Source: Brasilonema angustatum HA4187-MV1
GTDB taxonomy: Bacteria > Cyanobacteriota > Cyanobacteriia > Cyanobacteriales > Nostocaceae
NCBI GenBank assembly: GCA_019359695.1
Contig: JAHHGV010000017.1
Coordinates: forward strand, 91,817-155,816
DNA length: 64,000 nucleotides
Direction: 5' to 3'
In this document: positions 42,305 through 50,970 of the stretch, one piece after another
How the letters are laid out: each line of letters begins with the position of its first letter
Numbering within the stretch: position 1 is the first letter of the stretch
Notes under the pieces: model-generated
What the model saw: the letters and a program-made list of their open reading frames with translations, nothing else
The model's database searches: none
Told to the model about the DNA's origin: nothing
Made by a program: the position numbers and the translations under genes

Positions 42305-43117
42305 CTAATGACTATTTATTCTTTGTCCTGACGCACGAATTAACTCAGCTATAAGAGCGACAATCCCAGAGACTAAAATCAAGATCACACTCAGAGCATT
42401 AATATCTGGTTTGACTCCTGTTCTGATGCGGCTAAAAATTTCCATAGGTAAAGTGTTGGAACCACTACCAGCAGTGAAACTGGCAATGAGAAAGTCGTCT
42501 AAGCTGAGGACAAAGGCTAGTAAACAACCAGCGACAACACCAGGTATTAACTGAGGTAACAAGACTTTGATGAAGGCTTGCACTGGTGTTGCTCCGAGAT
42601 CCAGTGCTGCTTCTTCTAAATGGGGATCTAAATGAGTTAGTTGAGAAGATACAACAAGACAAACATAGGCAAGACAAAAGACGACATGAGCCGCAACGAT
42701 TGTCCAGATGCTTAAGGGAATGGCAAACGCTGCTAGAAAAACTAGGGTAGCTACTGCGATCGCAATATCAGGAATAATCAATGGTAAGTAAGAAACACCG
42801 CGATACAAACTCTTACCCAAGAACTGATAACGCGCCAACCCCACTGCCATCAACGTTCCTAGTATTGCAGAAATCCCTACTGCACAAAAGGCTACTATCA
42901 AACTGTTTTCTAAAGCCGATAAAATCCGCTCATCGCTAAACAACTTGCTATACCATTCCAAAGTCAACCCTTGCCAACGTGCACTGTAGGGCGACTGGTT
43001 GAAACTATAAAACGCCAGTACCACTATAGGTAGGTACATGAAAACAAACATGAGCATTGAGAAAACCGCTTGCCATGTCAAGACACGCGGTTTCTGACGA
43101 GATACATTTATCTTCAT
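42305..43117 (-). CDS. potC: Spermidine/putrescine-type ABC transporter permease
   Basis: 270 residues, the usual PotC length. Six membrane segments and the EAA loop EEAALDLGATPVQAFIKVLL that docks to the ATPase; VLAFYSFNQSPYSARWQG near the N-terminus and VLSLDDFLIASFTAGSG near the C-terminus are PotC-like. It should be one of two permease subunits importing polyamines. No potA, potB or potD is adjacent: upstream is 600 bp without genes, downstream an unrelated kinase. Partners must be elsewhere, or the operon has been split. The stop codon lies in an STRR tract. Confidence 0.9.
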   Translation of the reverse strand: MKINVSRQKPRVLTWQAVFSMLMFVFMYLPIVVLAFYSFNQSPYSARWQGLTLEWYSKLFSDERILSALENSLIVAFCAVGISAILGTLMAVGLARYQFLGKSLYRGVSYLPLIIPDIAIAVATLVFLAAFAIPLSIWTIVAAHVVFCLAYVCLVVSSQLTHLDPHLEEAALDLGATPVQAFIKVLLPQLIPGVVAGCLLAFVLSLDDFLIASFTAGSGSNTLPMEIFSRIRTGVKPDINALSVILILVSGIVALIAELIRASGQRINSH

Positions 43118-43738
43118 GTTTTGTTCTTTTTATTTCGCATTATTATACCATCTTTTGAGACTATGACAGAATGCGATTTCGCAGCTAGCCACTGGAAAAA
43201 TCCTGTACGACGCAAATCCTGTTCCTAGGTTCATCACAGGTGTGTCGCTTCAAAAACTGCTCAGTCATTGAATCCTACACTTCTACTACGACATAAGAGC
43301 TGATCGCGAAAAGTTAAGTTACTGGTACTTTTTCGTACAAATGATTGTCGGCGAAACAACAAGGTAATGAAAGTTATGAGTTGCAAGCCATGATATTAGA
43401 GTCATTTTTGTTACTAACTTACGATTCTCTTCAGCATTTAATCTTTCTATTCTTTTTAGTATCCTTACATACTCAGTAAAAAAAAAACTTACTTGATGCT
43501 AGCGCTAGCACACAGAAAAATTTTTTATAAGTGTAATATAACGGATAACACTTTAGTATTATTTATAACTGAAAGATATAATATTTTTACTTACTTACGT
43601 TAGTACATATGTTCATGTTGTTTCCGTCAACTTAAGTGTTTCATCTTCTCAAGCAGTAATTTTTAATGCTACATTTTCAGTATCGGAAACAAAGACATCG
43701 GTTTCCAGATAACTCAACTAAGTTCAAGGAAAAAAGTC
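43118..43738. other. Upstream region of the GG-leader peptide array
   Basis: 621 bp, AT-rich in the right half. The perfect palindrome TGCTAGCGCTAGCA (43497-43510) and a GGAAAC/GTTTCC pair (43685-43706) precede the first peptide gene. The palindrome is a candidate operator. No gene is seen. Confidence 0.45.
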
Positions 43739-43984
43739 ATGAATCCACTTTTCACTGAAATTGCAGCATCTCAAGCAACCAGCGTTGTCGGCGGTTACGC
43801 TGCTAGTAGCACAGAACCCACCACTTACAGCAACACAGCTACCCTAGGAGGTACTGTTGCGGCTAGCACAGATGTGCCCACCGGCACCTACTCTACTGCT
43901 CTCAATGGAAGCGTAGAAGCAAATGACCAGAATACTACTTCGTCATTAAATATTAGCGCAGTAATTAACTACGCTGACAGCTAG
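43739..43984 (+). CDS. Double-glycine leader peptide 1
   Basis: 81 residues. The leader MNPLFTEIAASQATSVVGG ends in a Gly-Gly site for C39 peptidase cleavage after residue 19. The predicted mature part is 62 residues, without Cys, His or Trp, rich in Ser, Thr, Ala and Asn, and acidic. It has an extra segment YAASSTEPTT absent from copies 3-5, then SNTATLGGTVAAST and SSLNISAVINYADS with alternating hydrophobic residues that suggest beta strands. The ribosome-binding site AAGGA is at 43726-43730. It is exported, in all likelihood, by the C39 transporter 2.3 kb downstream. A bacteriocin or a secreted matrix or biofilm peptide are both possible. Confidence 0.88.
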   Translation: MNPLFTEIAASQATSVVGGYAASSTEPTTYSNTATLGGTVAASTDVPTGTYSTALNGSVEANDQNTTSSLNISAVINYADS

Positions 43985-44202
43985 TTCTTAAAACAGCTAA
44001 CTTGTTAACTGGTGTTGCATCGCCAAAGCATGTTCCTATCGTTGCTCGGGGCTATACAGCAACGATAGGAGCATATCAATCAACACAAAAGGCGTGGGCA
44101 AGAATGGTTTGCAGGCAATGCTAGTGCATAATCTTACCGCGCCCTTTCTCCAGATCACTCAAATCAATTTAATTAACACTAATTAGTTCAAGGAAAAAAG
44201 TC

Positions 44203-44439
44203 ATGAATCCACTTTTCACTGAAATTGCAGCATCTCAAGCAACCAGCGTTGTCGGCGGTTTCGCTGCTAAGAGCACAGAATCTACCACTTACAGCAACGC
44301 AGCTACCCTAGGAGGTACTGTTGCAGCTAGCACAGGAGTGGAAAGCGGTACTTACTCTACTGATCTCAATGGAAGCGTAGAAGCAGATGACCAGAAGACT
44401 ACCTCGTCATTAAATATTAGTGCAGCAATTAACTACTGA
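44203..44439 (+). CDS. Double-glycine leader peptide 2
   Basis: 78 residues with the same 19-residue leader. The mature part (59 residues) keeps the extra FAAKSTESTT segment like copy 1, has GVESGTYSTD in the middle like copy 5, and ends NISAAINY because of a TGA followed by ACTATAACAAAG, a sequence also found after copy 5 (ACTATAGCAAAG). The gene therefore looks like a recombinant of the copy 1 and copy 5 types. Ribosome-binding site AAGGA as in the other cassettes. No Cys. Confidence 0.88.
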   Translation: MNPLFTEIAASQATSVVGGFAAKSTESTTYSNAATLGGTVAASTGVESGTYSTDLNGSVEADDQKTTSSLNISAAINY

Positions 44440-44678
44440 ACTATAACAAAGCTGACAGCTAGTTCTAACAGCTAGCTTGTTAACTGGTGTTGCATCGCCA
44501 ATGCAAGTTCCTATCGTTGCTCGGGGCTATACAGCAACGATAGGAGCATATCAATCGACACAAAGGGCGTGGGCAAGAATAGTTTGCAGGCAATGCTAGT
44601 GCATAATTTTACCACGCTCTTTTTCCAAATCACTCAAATCAATTCAATTAACACTAAATTAGTTCAAGGAAAAAAGTC

Positions 44679-44894
44679 ATGAATCCACTTTTCACTGAAA
44701 TTGCAGCATCTCAAGCAACCAGCGTTGTTGGCGGTTTCAGCAACACAGCTACCGTAGAAGGTACTGTTGCGGCTAGCACAGAAGTGCCCACTGGCACCTA
44801 CTCTACTGATATCAATGGAAGCGTAGAAGCAGATGACCAGAAGACTACCTCCTCATTAAATATCAGCGCAGCAATTAACTACGCTGACAGCTAG
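44679..44894 (+). CDS. Double-glycine leader peptide 3
   Basis: 71 residues: the common leader to VVGG, then a 52-residue mature part starting FSNTATVEGTVAAST, with EVPTGTYSTDINGSVEADDQ and ending AINYADS. It lacks the ten-residue segment after Gly-Gly of copies 1 and 2. The protein is identical to copy 4. Mature part acidic and Cys-free. Confidence 0.88.
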   Translation: MNPLFTEIAASQATSVVGGFSNTATVEGTVAASTEVPTGTYSTDINGSVEADDQKTTSSLNISAAINYADS

Positions 44895-45117
44895 TTCTTA
44901 AAACAGCTAACTTGTTAACTGGTGTTGCATTGACCCTATTCCTATCGTTGCTCGGGGCTATACAGCAACGATAGGAGCATATCAATCGACACAAAGGGCG
45001 TGGGCAAGAATGGTTTGCAGGCAATGCTAGTACAAAATTTTACCACACCCTTTGTCTGATTTTCCAGATCACTCAAATCAATTCAATTAACACTAAATTA
45101 GTTCAAGGAAAAAAGTC

Positions 45118-45333
45118 ATGAATCCACTTTTCACTGAAATTGCAGCATCTCAAGCAACCAGCGTTGTTGGTGGTTTCAGCAACACAGCTACCGTAGAAGG
45201 TACTGTTGCGGCTAGCACAGAAGTGCCCACTGGCACCTACTCTACTGATATCAATGGAAGCGTAGAAGCAGATGACCAGAAGACTACCTCCTCATTAAAT
45301 ATCAGCGCAGCAATTAACTACGCTGACAGCTAG
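45118..45333 (+). CDS. Double-glycine leader peptide 4
   Basis: 71 residues, identical in sequence to peptide 3; the surrounding cassette is also almost identical. This doubles the dose of one peptide, or shows very recent duplication. Confidence 0.88.
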   Translation: MNPLFTEIAASQATSVVGGFSNTATVEGTVAASTEVPTGTYSTDINGSVEADDQKTTSSLNISAAINYADS

Positions 45334-45554
45334 TTCTTAAAACAGCTAACTTGTTAACTGGTGTTGCATTGACCCTATTCCTATCGTTGCTCGGGGCTAT
45401 ACAGCAACGATAGGAGCATATCAATCGACACAAAGGGCGTGGGCAAGAATGGTTTGCAGGCAATGCTAGTACAAAATTTTACCACACCCTTTGTCTGATT
45501 TTCCAGATCACTCAAATCAATTCAATTAACACTAATTAGTTCGAGGAAAAAGTC

Positions 45555-45767
45555 ATGAATCCACTTTTCACTGAAATTACAGCATCTCAAGCAACCAGCG
45601 TTGTTGGCGGTTTCAGCAACACAGCTACCGTAGAAGGTACTGTTGCGGCTAGCACAGGAGTGGATAGCGGCACCTACTCTACTGATCTCAATGGAAGCGC
45701 ATCAGTAAGTGACACGGAGGCTAAGTCGTCATTAACAATTTCGGCACAAGTTAACTACAACAACTGA
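45555..45767 (+). CDS. Double-glycine leader peptide 5
   Basis: 70 residues. The leader has a single change (EITASQ for EIAASQ). The mature part begins like copies 3 and 4 but its C-terminal third differs: NGSASVSDTEAKSSLTISAQ then VNYNN, with the SSL-x-ISA-x-(I/V)NY pattern kept. The upstream signal is TTCGAGGAAAAAGTC, one base shorter than in the others. It is the most diverged copy and lies nearest the transporter. Confidence 0.88.
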   Translation: MNPLFTEITASQATSVVGGFSNTATVEGTVAASTGVDSGTYSTDLNGSASVSDTEAKSSLTISAQVNYNN

Positions 45768-45945
45768 ACTATAGCAAAGCTGATAGCTAGTTCTTAAAAC
45801 ACTCACAAGTTTACTGGTGTTGCATTGTTGCTTTATATTCCTATTGTTGCTCGGGGCTATACAGCAACGATAGGAGCATATCAATCAACACAAAGGGCGT
45901 GGGCAAGAATGGTTTGCAGGCTAATGCTAGTGCATAATTTTACCA

Positions 45946-46242
45946 CACCCTTTGTCTGATTTTTGGCGCTGAGTCGCGTATTCCTGACCACACCTCTGAA
46001 GAAACACAGGGGTGTAGGGGTGTAGGGGTGTAGGGGTGTAGGGCTGTGGGGGTTTAGGGGTGTAGGGGAAAAAGAGTGTTCTTTTATTCATAACGGATGG
46101 CGCGCGATACGCCTTTGGCGTCTGCGCCCTGCGCAATCGCCGCCTGTGGGGCGCTTTCAAGAAACATTCTAAGGGAGTGAGGGATAGTGTTGAGTGTTCT
46201 ACTGATTTCAAACACAGGAGACGTACAGACAAGCATTTCTTT
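45946..46242. other. Spacer between peptide array and transporter, with STRR
   Basis: GGGGTGTAGGGGTGTAGGGG heptamers at about 46010-46068 (complement of the TACACCC tract at 15.5 kb, with the same CACAGAGG-like flank) and GC-rich mosaic sequence at about 46098-46150. No gene. A promoter for the transporter may lie after 46150. Confidence 0.5.
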
Positions 46243-48396
46243 ATGAAATACGCTCATATCTTACAATACAGTGAAGAAGATTGCGGTGCTGCTTGTCTAG
46301 CTTCTATCGCTAGACATCATGGACGTACTTTCACGCTGAATCATATCCGTGAGGCAGTCGGTACTGGACAATTAGGCACAACTTTATTAGGGCTGAAACG
46401 AGGAGCAGAAACACTCGGGTTTAAAGCTCGCCATGTCAGAACTTCGGCAGAATTGTTAAATCGGATGAATGAAGCGCCCTTACCAGCAATTATTCACTGG
46501 AAAGGGTGTCATTGGGTTGTTTTATACGGCAAGAAAGGCAACAAATGTGTCGTCGCTGATCCAGCAGTAGGAATCCGTTATCTTTCTAAAAAAGATTTAG
46601 CAGAGGCTTGGACGGATTGGTTGATGCTTTTGGTAGAGCCAGATCCAGTTCGCTTTTTAGAGCAAAAAAACGATCAGGTTGGAGGTTTTTGGCGTTTTTT
46701 CCGACGTGTCTGGATTTTTCGCGGAATTTTAGCGCAAGCTTTGCCGTTAAATTTCCTACTGGGATTACTCTCTTTAGCTTCCCCTTTTCTGCTGCAACTC
46801 CTAACTGATGATGTGCTGGTGCGTGGTGATACGAGGCTACTGACGACTGTGGCGATCGCCGTCGTAGTCATGAATTTGATTGCTAGCAGTCTTTCCTGGG
46901 TGCAGTCTAACTTAATCGCTCACTTTGCCCAACGTCTACAACTAGGACTAGTCCTAGAATTTGGAAGAGCTATTCTGCGATTACCTCTTTCTTACTACGA
47001 ATCTCGACGTAGCGGGGAAATTGTGAGTCGGTTGCGAGACATCAACGAGATTAATCAGTTAGTTGCTCAAGTTGTTATCTCTCTGCCCAGTAGATTTTTT
47101 ATTGCGATCATTTCTTTGAGTTTGATGGTTTTCTATAGCTGGAAACTAACGATAGTAGCGATGTTCGTCTCTGTGGTGATGACTTTATCTACGATAGTAT
47201 TTCAGCCTAGTTTACGGCAAAAAACTCGTGAACTTTTGGTCACAGAAGCAGAAACACAAGGTATTTTAGTAGAAACATTTAAAGGCGCACTCACTCTCAA
47301 AAGTACCACAGCCGCACCCCAATTTTGGGATGAATTTCAAACCCGATTTAGCCATCTGGCTAACGTCACACTCCGGACTATTCAGATTAGCATTATCAAC
47401 AATAGCTTCTCTAGTTTGGTTTCTGCTATTGGCAGCATTGTTTTACTATGGTTTGGCGGTAATTTGGTGAGTAACCCAGCGGAGAATTTAAGTATCGGGC
47501 AATTGCTAGCATTTAACTCGATGAATGCTAATTTCCTGGGCTTAATTAGTACTATCATTAATTTTGTTGATCGATTTACCCGTGCCAAAACTGCCACACA
47601 ACGCCTGACAGAAGTTATAGATGCAACCCCAGAACATAGTGAAGATGACGCCAAAAAGCCATTTGCTCGAATACAACCAAATGCCGATATTATTTGTCGT
47701 CAAGTTAACTTTCACTATGCAGGTCGGCTTGACTTATTAGAAGACTTTTCGATAACAATTCCGGGTGGAAAAGTTGTTGCCTTGATTGGTAAATCCGGCT
47801 GTGGTAAAAGCACTTTAGCTAAAGTCATTGCTGGATTGTATCCACTGCAATCAGGAAATATTCGTATTGGACTGTATAACTTAGATGACCTCCCTCTTGA
47901 TTGTCTGCGTCAACAGGTGGTTTTAGTTCCTCAAGACGCTCACTTTTGGAGTCGTTCCATTCTTGAAAACTTTCGCATAGGAAGACCACAATTAACTTTT
48001 GAGGAGATTGTGCAAGCTTGCCAAATTGCAGAAGCCGATGATTTTATTAGTAATTTACCCGAGAAATATCAAACGATTTTAGGTGAATTTGGCGCAAATA
48101 TTTCTGGTGGACAACGTCAACGACTAGCAATAGCACGAGCTATAGCCACAGATCCAGCAATCCTCATTTTAGATGAATCTACCTCTGGACTTGATCCAGT
48201 GAGCGAGAACCTTGTGCTGGATAAACTGTTTCAACACCGTCACGGTAAAACTACGATTTTGATTACCCATCGTCCCAAAGTTATTAATCGTGCTGATTGG
48301 GTTGTAATGTTAGATCAAGGCAGATTAAAACTTCAAGGAACTCTTTCAGATTTACGATCAAAAGAAGGAGACCATTTGGACTTTTTGATAGTTTAG
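46243..48396 (+). CDS. C39-peptidase ABC exporter
   Basis: 717 residues from the ATG at 46243 (the frame is open from 46177). N-terminal C39 protease at about 1-130: QYSEEDCGAACLASIARHHG with the catalytic Cys and its Gln, HWVVLYG with the His, and VADPAVG with the Asp, so the triad is complete. Six-span membrane domain about 155-440. ATPase about 470-715: GKSGCGKST, ISGGQRQRLAIARA, ILILDESTSGLD, ITHRPK. It should cleave double-glycine leaders and export the mature peptides, the obvious substrates being the five peptides upstream. An HlyD-type partner follows after 70 bp. The upstream sequence AGGAGACGTACAGACAAGCA is partly duplicated at 50825. Confidence 0.95.
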   Translation: MKYAHILQYSEEDCGAACLASIARHHGRTFTLNHIREAVGTGQLGTTLLGLKRGAETLGFKARHVRTSAELLNRMNEAPLPAIIHWKGCHWVVLYGKKGNKCVVADPAVGIRYLSKKDLAEAWTDWLMLLVEPDPVRFLEQKNDQVGGFWRFFRRVWIFRGILAQALPLNFLLGLLSLASPFLLQLLTDDVLVRGDTRLLTTVAIAVVVMNLIASSLSWVQSNLIAHFAQRLQLGLVLEFGRAILRLPLSYYESRRSGEIVSRLRDINEINQLVAQVVISLPSRFFIAIISLSLMVFYSWKLTIVAMFVSVVMTLSTIVFQPSLRQKTRELLVTEAETQGILVETFKGALTLKSTTAAPQFWDEFQTRFSHLANVTLRTIQISIINNSFSSLVSAIGSIVLLWFGGNLVSNPAENLSIGQLLAFNSMNANFLGLISTIINFVDRFTRAKTATQRLTEVIDATPEHSEDDAKKPFARIQPNADIICRQVNFHYAGRLDLLEDFSITIPGGKVVALIGKSGCGKSTLAKVIAGLYPLQSGNIRIGLYNLDDLPLDCLRQQVVLVPQDAHFWSRSILENFRIGRPQLTFEEIVQACQIAEADDFISNLPEKYQTILGEFGANISGGQRQRLAIARAIATDPAILILDESTSGLDPVSENLVLDKLFQHRHGKTTILITHRPKVINRADWVVMLDQGRLKLQGTLSDLRSKEGDHLDFLIV

Positions 48397-48466
48397 TTAA
48401 TGGCTAATGACTCAAAAAAGAGATTTAGAAACTCAAGTAGCAATTAACAATTAAAAATTAGTCATT

Positions 48467-49888
48467 ATGCATACACATAATCAAAAACTTCTACCATCAC
48501 ATCAAATTACCTCAGTTGAAAGTGATGGGTTTCTCCCTCCTATTAGTCCTTGGACATCTTTAGCTGGAGTATTTCTTGTTGGAACTGTCGCTACTATATT
48601 TAGCCTTGCCTCCTCTATAAAATACAATGTCACAGTGAAAGCTAGTGCTAATGTGCGCCCCACAGGAGACCTCCGGCTAGTACAACCAGAAATAGAAGGA
48701 ACTGTTAAAGAAATTTTTGTCAAAGAAAATCAAATGGTCAAGCAGGGAGATGCGATCGCTGTTTTGAATGATGATCAACTGCAAATCAAAAAGAGCCAGA
48801 TCAAAGGCAATATTGAGCAGAGCAAGTTACAGCTTATTCAAATGTATGCTCAAATCAAAAGTTTAGATGTTCAGGTTAGTGCTGAAAAGCAAGTCATAGA
48901 ACAGACCATTTCTTCTGCAAAAGCGGAATTGGCACGTAGTCAACGGGAATATCAAGAACGACAAATCACAACGACAAGCGACTCACTAGGTGCAGAAGCA
49001 AATTTGCAGAAAGCAGAAGCAGACTTGCAAAAAGCCAAGGTAGATTTAGACTTTGCTATGGTAGATAGCGATCGCTATCAGCAGTTGTCAGAAACTGGAG
49101 CAATTGGTCGGCGTGATTTTGAACAGAAAAAACTAGTTGTTGAACAAACAAAATTAATACTACAAGGTCAACAAAAAGCCATTGATATCGCCAAAGCCAA
49201 AGTTAAATCAGCTAAAGCTGCTGTTAATCCCAGCAACGCAACGGTTGAGATGGCAAAAAAACGCGTTGAGCAAGAAATTGCTAAAGGTCAAGCAACTATC
49301 GCAACTTTACTCAAAGAAAAAGAAGCTTTAATTCAGCGGCGTTCTGAAACACAAAACCAAATCAACCAATCTCGAAAAGACCTGCAACAACTTGATACTC
49401 AACTCAAAAGTAGCATCATTCGTGCCACCAGTAACGGCATTATTCTTAAGCTCAATGTCTATAACCCAGGTCAAGTTGTCCGTACTAGCGAACCTATTGC
49501 CCAAATTGTTCCTCTTAATGCTCCTCTACTCATTAAAGTCATAATTCCTTCTGCTGATGTAAAAAAAGTCGCAGTTGCTCAAAAAGTGCAATTGCGAGTT
49601 GATGCATGTCCCTATCCTGATTACGGCACTCTTAAAGGTACTGTTAGCACCATTTCTCCAGACGCCATAACATCTGGTAGCAATTCTGGTACAGGAACCA
49701 CTGGTTCTTCAACTGCTGGTACTAGCAACTTTGAAGTCACAGTAAAACCAGAAACACTTTCTTTCGGACATGGTGAATACAAATGTCATCTTCAAGCTGG
49801 GATGTCTGCGACAGCTGATATTATTTCTAGAGAAGAGACAGCTCTGCAATATTTGTTGAGAAAGGCAAGATTAATAACGAATTTGTGA
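48467..49888 (+). CDS. HlyD-family membrane fusion protein
   Basis: 473 residues. A short cytoplasmic N-terminus, one membrane segment at about 32-52, a first half-lipoyl segment (VQPEIEGTVKEIFVKENQMV), long coiled coils at about 105-325, the second half-lipoyl segment (IIRATSNGIILKLNVYNPGQ), then a beta-barrel part with a Ser/Thr/Gly-rich loop (SNSGTGTTGSSTAGTS). It is the periplasmic adaptor linking the C39 transporter to an outer-membrane TolC-type channel, which is not in the window. Same strand and 70 bp from the transporter, so probably one operon. Start ATG 48467. Confidence 0.93.
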   Translation: MHTHNQKLLPSHQITSVESDGFLPPISPWTSLAGVFLVGTVATIFSLASSIKYNVTVKASANVRPTGDLRLVQPEIEGTVKEIFVKENQMVKQGDAIAVLNDDQLQIKKSQIKGNIEQSKLQLIQMYAQIKSLDVQVSAEKQVIEQTISSAKAELARSQREYQERQITTTSDSLGAEANLQKAEADLQKAKVDLDFAMVDSDRYQQLSETGAIGRRDFEQKKLVVEQTKLILQGQQKAIDIAKAKVKSAKAAVNPSNATVEMAKKRVEQEIAKGQATIATLLKEKEALIQRRSETQNQINQSRKDLQQLDTQLKSSIIRATSNGIILKLNVYNPGQVVRTSEPIAQIVPLNAPLLIKVIIPSADVKKVAVAQKVQLRVDACPYPDYGTLKGTVSTISPDAITSGSNSGTGTTGSSTAGTSNFEVTVKPETLSFGHGEYKCHLQAGMSATADIISREETALQYLLRKARLITNL

Positions 49889-50348
49889 GTAGCTACAGGA
49901 ATCCGGTTTGATTTGGTGAGATCAGTGCTGCAGGAGGGTTTCCCGACAGAGGCATCTGGCGGAGCGCGTTAGCTCCGGCCCCCTTAGGGGCTAGCGGAAC
50001 CGGAGGTTCTCCCCAATAGCCGTAAGGCGTGGCGTTAGCCATAGGGTGAACAACTCGTCAGGGCAGGGAACGCTTAACGCTTAACAGGGAAAAAGCAATA
50101 AAGGTATACTGAGTTTTTTTCAAAAATCAAATAGGAGTCCTATATAGCAATCCTAAATGATAATCAAAATATTAGGGAGGGGAGAACCGAGCTTAGCTCA
50201 GCTCTCCCCTCTCTTGCATAATTATCATTCTTATATCTAATTATTTCCATATGATGTGTTTAATCACACTAAATAGTAAGTGCGAATAGTAACCTAGAAC
50301 AAATCAATTTTTAGCCGCTACCACAAAAACATCACACAGGGCTTCTCT
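49889..50348. other. Intergenic stretch with repeats and an IS end
   Basis: GC-rich mosaic at about 49927-50060, STRR-like GGGAACGCTTAACGCTTAAC, the solitary IS630 terminus at 50111-50144, and a hairpin at 50178-50210 (AGGGGAGA with TCTCCCCT, inner GAGC/GCTC) that could end transcription in either direction. No gene. Confidence 0.55.
50111..50144. mobile_element. Solitary IS630 terminus
   Basis: Matches the complement of the left end of the 1.6-2.8 kb element through GAGTTTTTTT, CAAAAATCAAATAGGAGTCC and TATA, with one extra T. No transposase is nearby. It is a remnant of a deleted copy or a solo end. Confidence 0.65.
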
Positions 50349-50747
50349 ATGATAACCAAAGACGAATTTCTAGAAGTAATTTCTGTTAGTGCCTATACTC
50401 TGGGAGTATTTGCAGTAAGCATTGGTGGCGCAGCACTGGTGACATCTGCAACTAGTACTGCATTGATTTCAGTGGGTCATGCACTAGAATCACAACGTCC
50501 AGCGATCCACAAACTTATGGTTTTTAGCTGTGCAAGCGACAGTGGTGGTGTACTGATGGTTGTTGGAGGATTAGTGATCGCCCGTTTGCGAAAACCCCCA
50601 ACTCCAACCACACCACCACCAATCAAGCCCCCATTGGTGATTCCCATTGCGTGCGGCAGCTGCAAGTATTTTTCGGGAGAGATGCTCCTCCCTTGTGCGG
50701 TGCACCCTGAATTGAAGGAAAATTGTAGCGACAGAGAGCCAAGCTAG
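50349..50747 (+). CDS. Membrane protein with C-terminal cysteine cluster, unknown
   Basis: 132 residues. Two hydrophobic segments (about 13-40 and 62-80), a Pro/Thr linker (KPPTPTTPPPIKPP), and a Cys-rich C-terminus: CGSCKYFSGEMLLPCAVHPE then NCSD. The C-x-x-C-F...CAVHP...C pattern recurs in cyanobacterial hypothetical proteins and may bind a metal. The gene follows the exporter operon by 460 bp with a hairpin between them, so it is probably separate. The ribosome-binding site is weak. Function unknown. Confidence 0.6.
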   Translation: MITKDEFLEVISVSAYTLGVFAVSIGGAALVTSATSTALISVGHALESQRPAIHKLMVFSCASDSGGVLMVVGGLVIARLRKPPTPTTPPPIKPPLVIPIACGSCKYFSGEMLLPCAVHPELKENCSDREPS

Positions 50748-50824
50748 CTGGTATGCAAGTTTTCCAATATTTCGATAAATCGGTCTAACGCTTCCTTGGC
50801 CAATACTTTTCAGTTAAAGGGCAA

Positions 50825-50882
50825 AGGAGAAATACAAACAAGCATATCTGTATGAAACACACTTGGTATGAAACACACTTGC
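50825..50882 (+). repeat. Partial duplicate of the C39 transporter 5' region
   Basis: 50825-50860 matches 46216-46251 at about 30 of 36 positions, spanning the AGGAGA, ACAAGCAT and TATGAAA.AC of the transporter start. It is followed by a 16 bp direct duplication (TATGAAACACACTTGG/C). No reading frame continues. It is a relic of a second exporter start or of a shared upstream element. Confidence 0.45.
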
Positions 50883-50919
50883 GTTTTACTATTCAGCATC
50901 AGTGGGTGGATACAGATAG

Positions 50920-50955
50920 AGTGACCAAAAGTCTGCATCATCGCTTTTGGTCACT
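50920..50955 (-). terminator. Hairpin downstream of the PEP-CTERM gene
   Basis: AGTGACCAAAAG (50920-50931) pairs perfectly with CTTTTGGTCACT (50944-50955). It lies 16 bp after the stop of the minus-strand gene. It has no long T tract. Confidence 0.55.
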
Positions 50956-50970
50956 ATAGCGTATTAACCT

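Larger units (their letters stand above)
43720..45945 (+). repeat. Five tandem 437-476 bp peptide-gene cassettes
   Basis: Each cassette has AGTTCAAGGAAAAAAGTC, a short gene, and a conserved 3' region. The 3' region holds a perfect stem TCCTATCGTTGCT/AGCAACGATAGGA (44034-44070, 44509-44545, 44940-44976, 45379-45415, 45839-45875; the last with one G-U pair), then a second, longer-range pair AAAGGGCGTGG/CCAC(G/A)CCCTTT. ATG positions: 43739, 44203, 44679, 45118, 45555. Cassettes 3 and 4 are almost identical at DNA level, pointing to recent duplication or conversion. Confidence 0.9.

Noticed and set aside
43739..45767. Lanthipeptide or sactipeptide precursors
   Set aside because: The predicted mature peptides contain no Cys and no modification enzyme gene is near.
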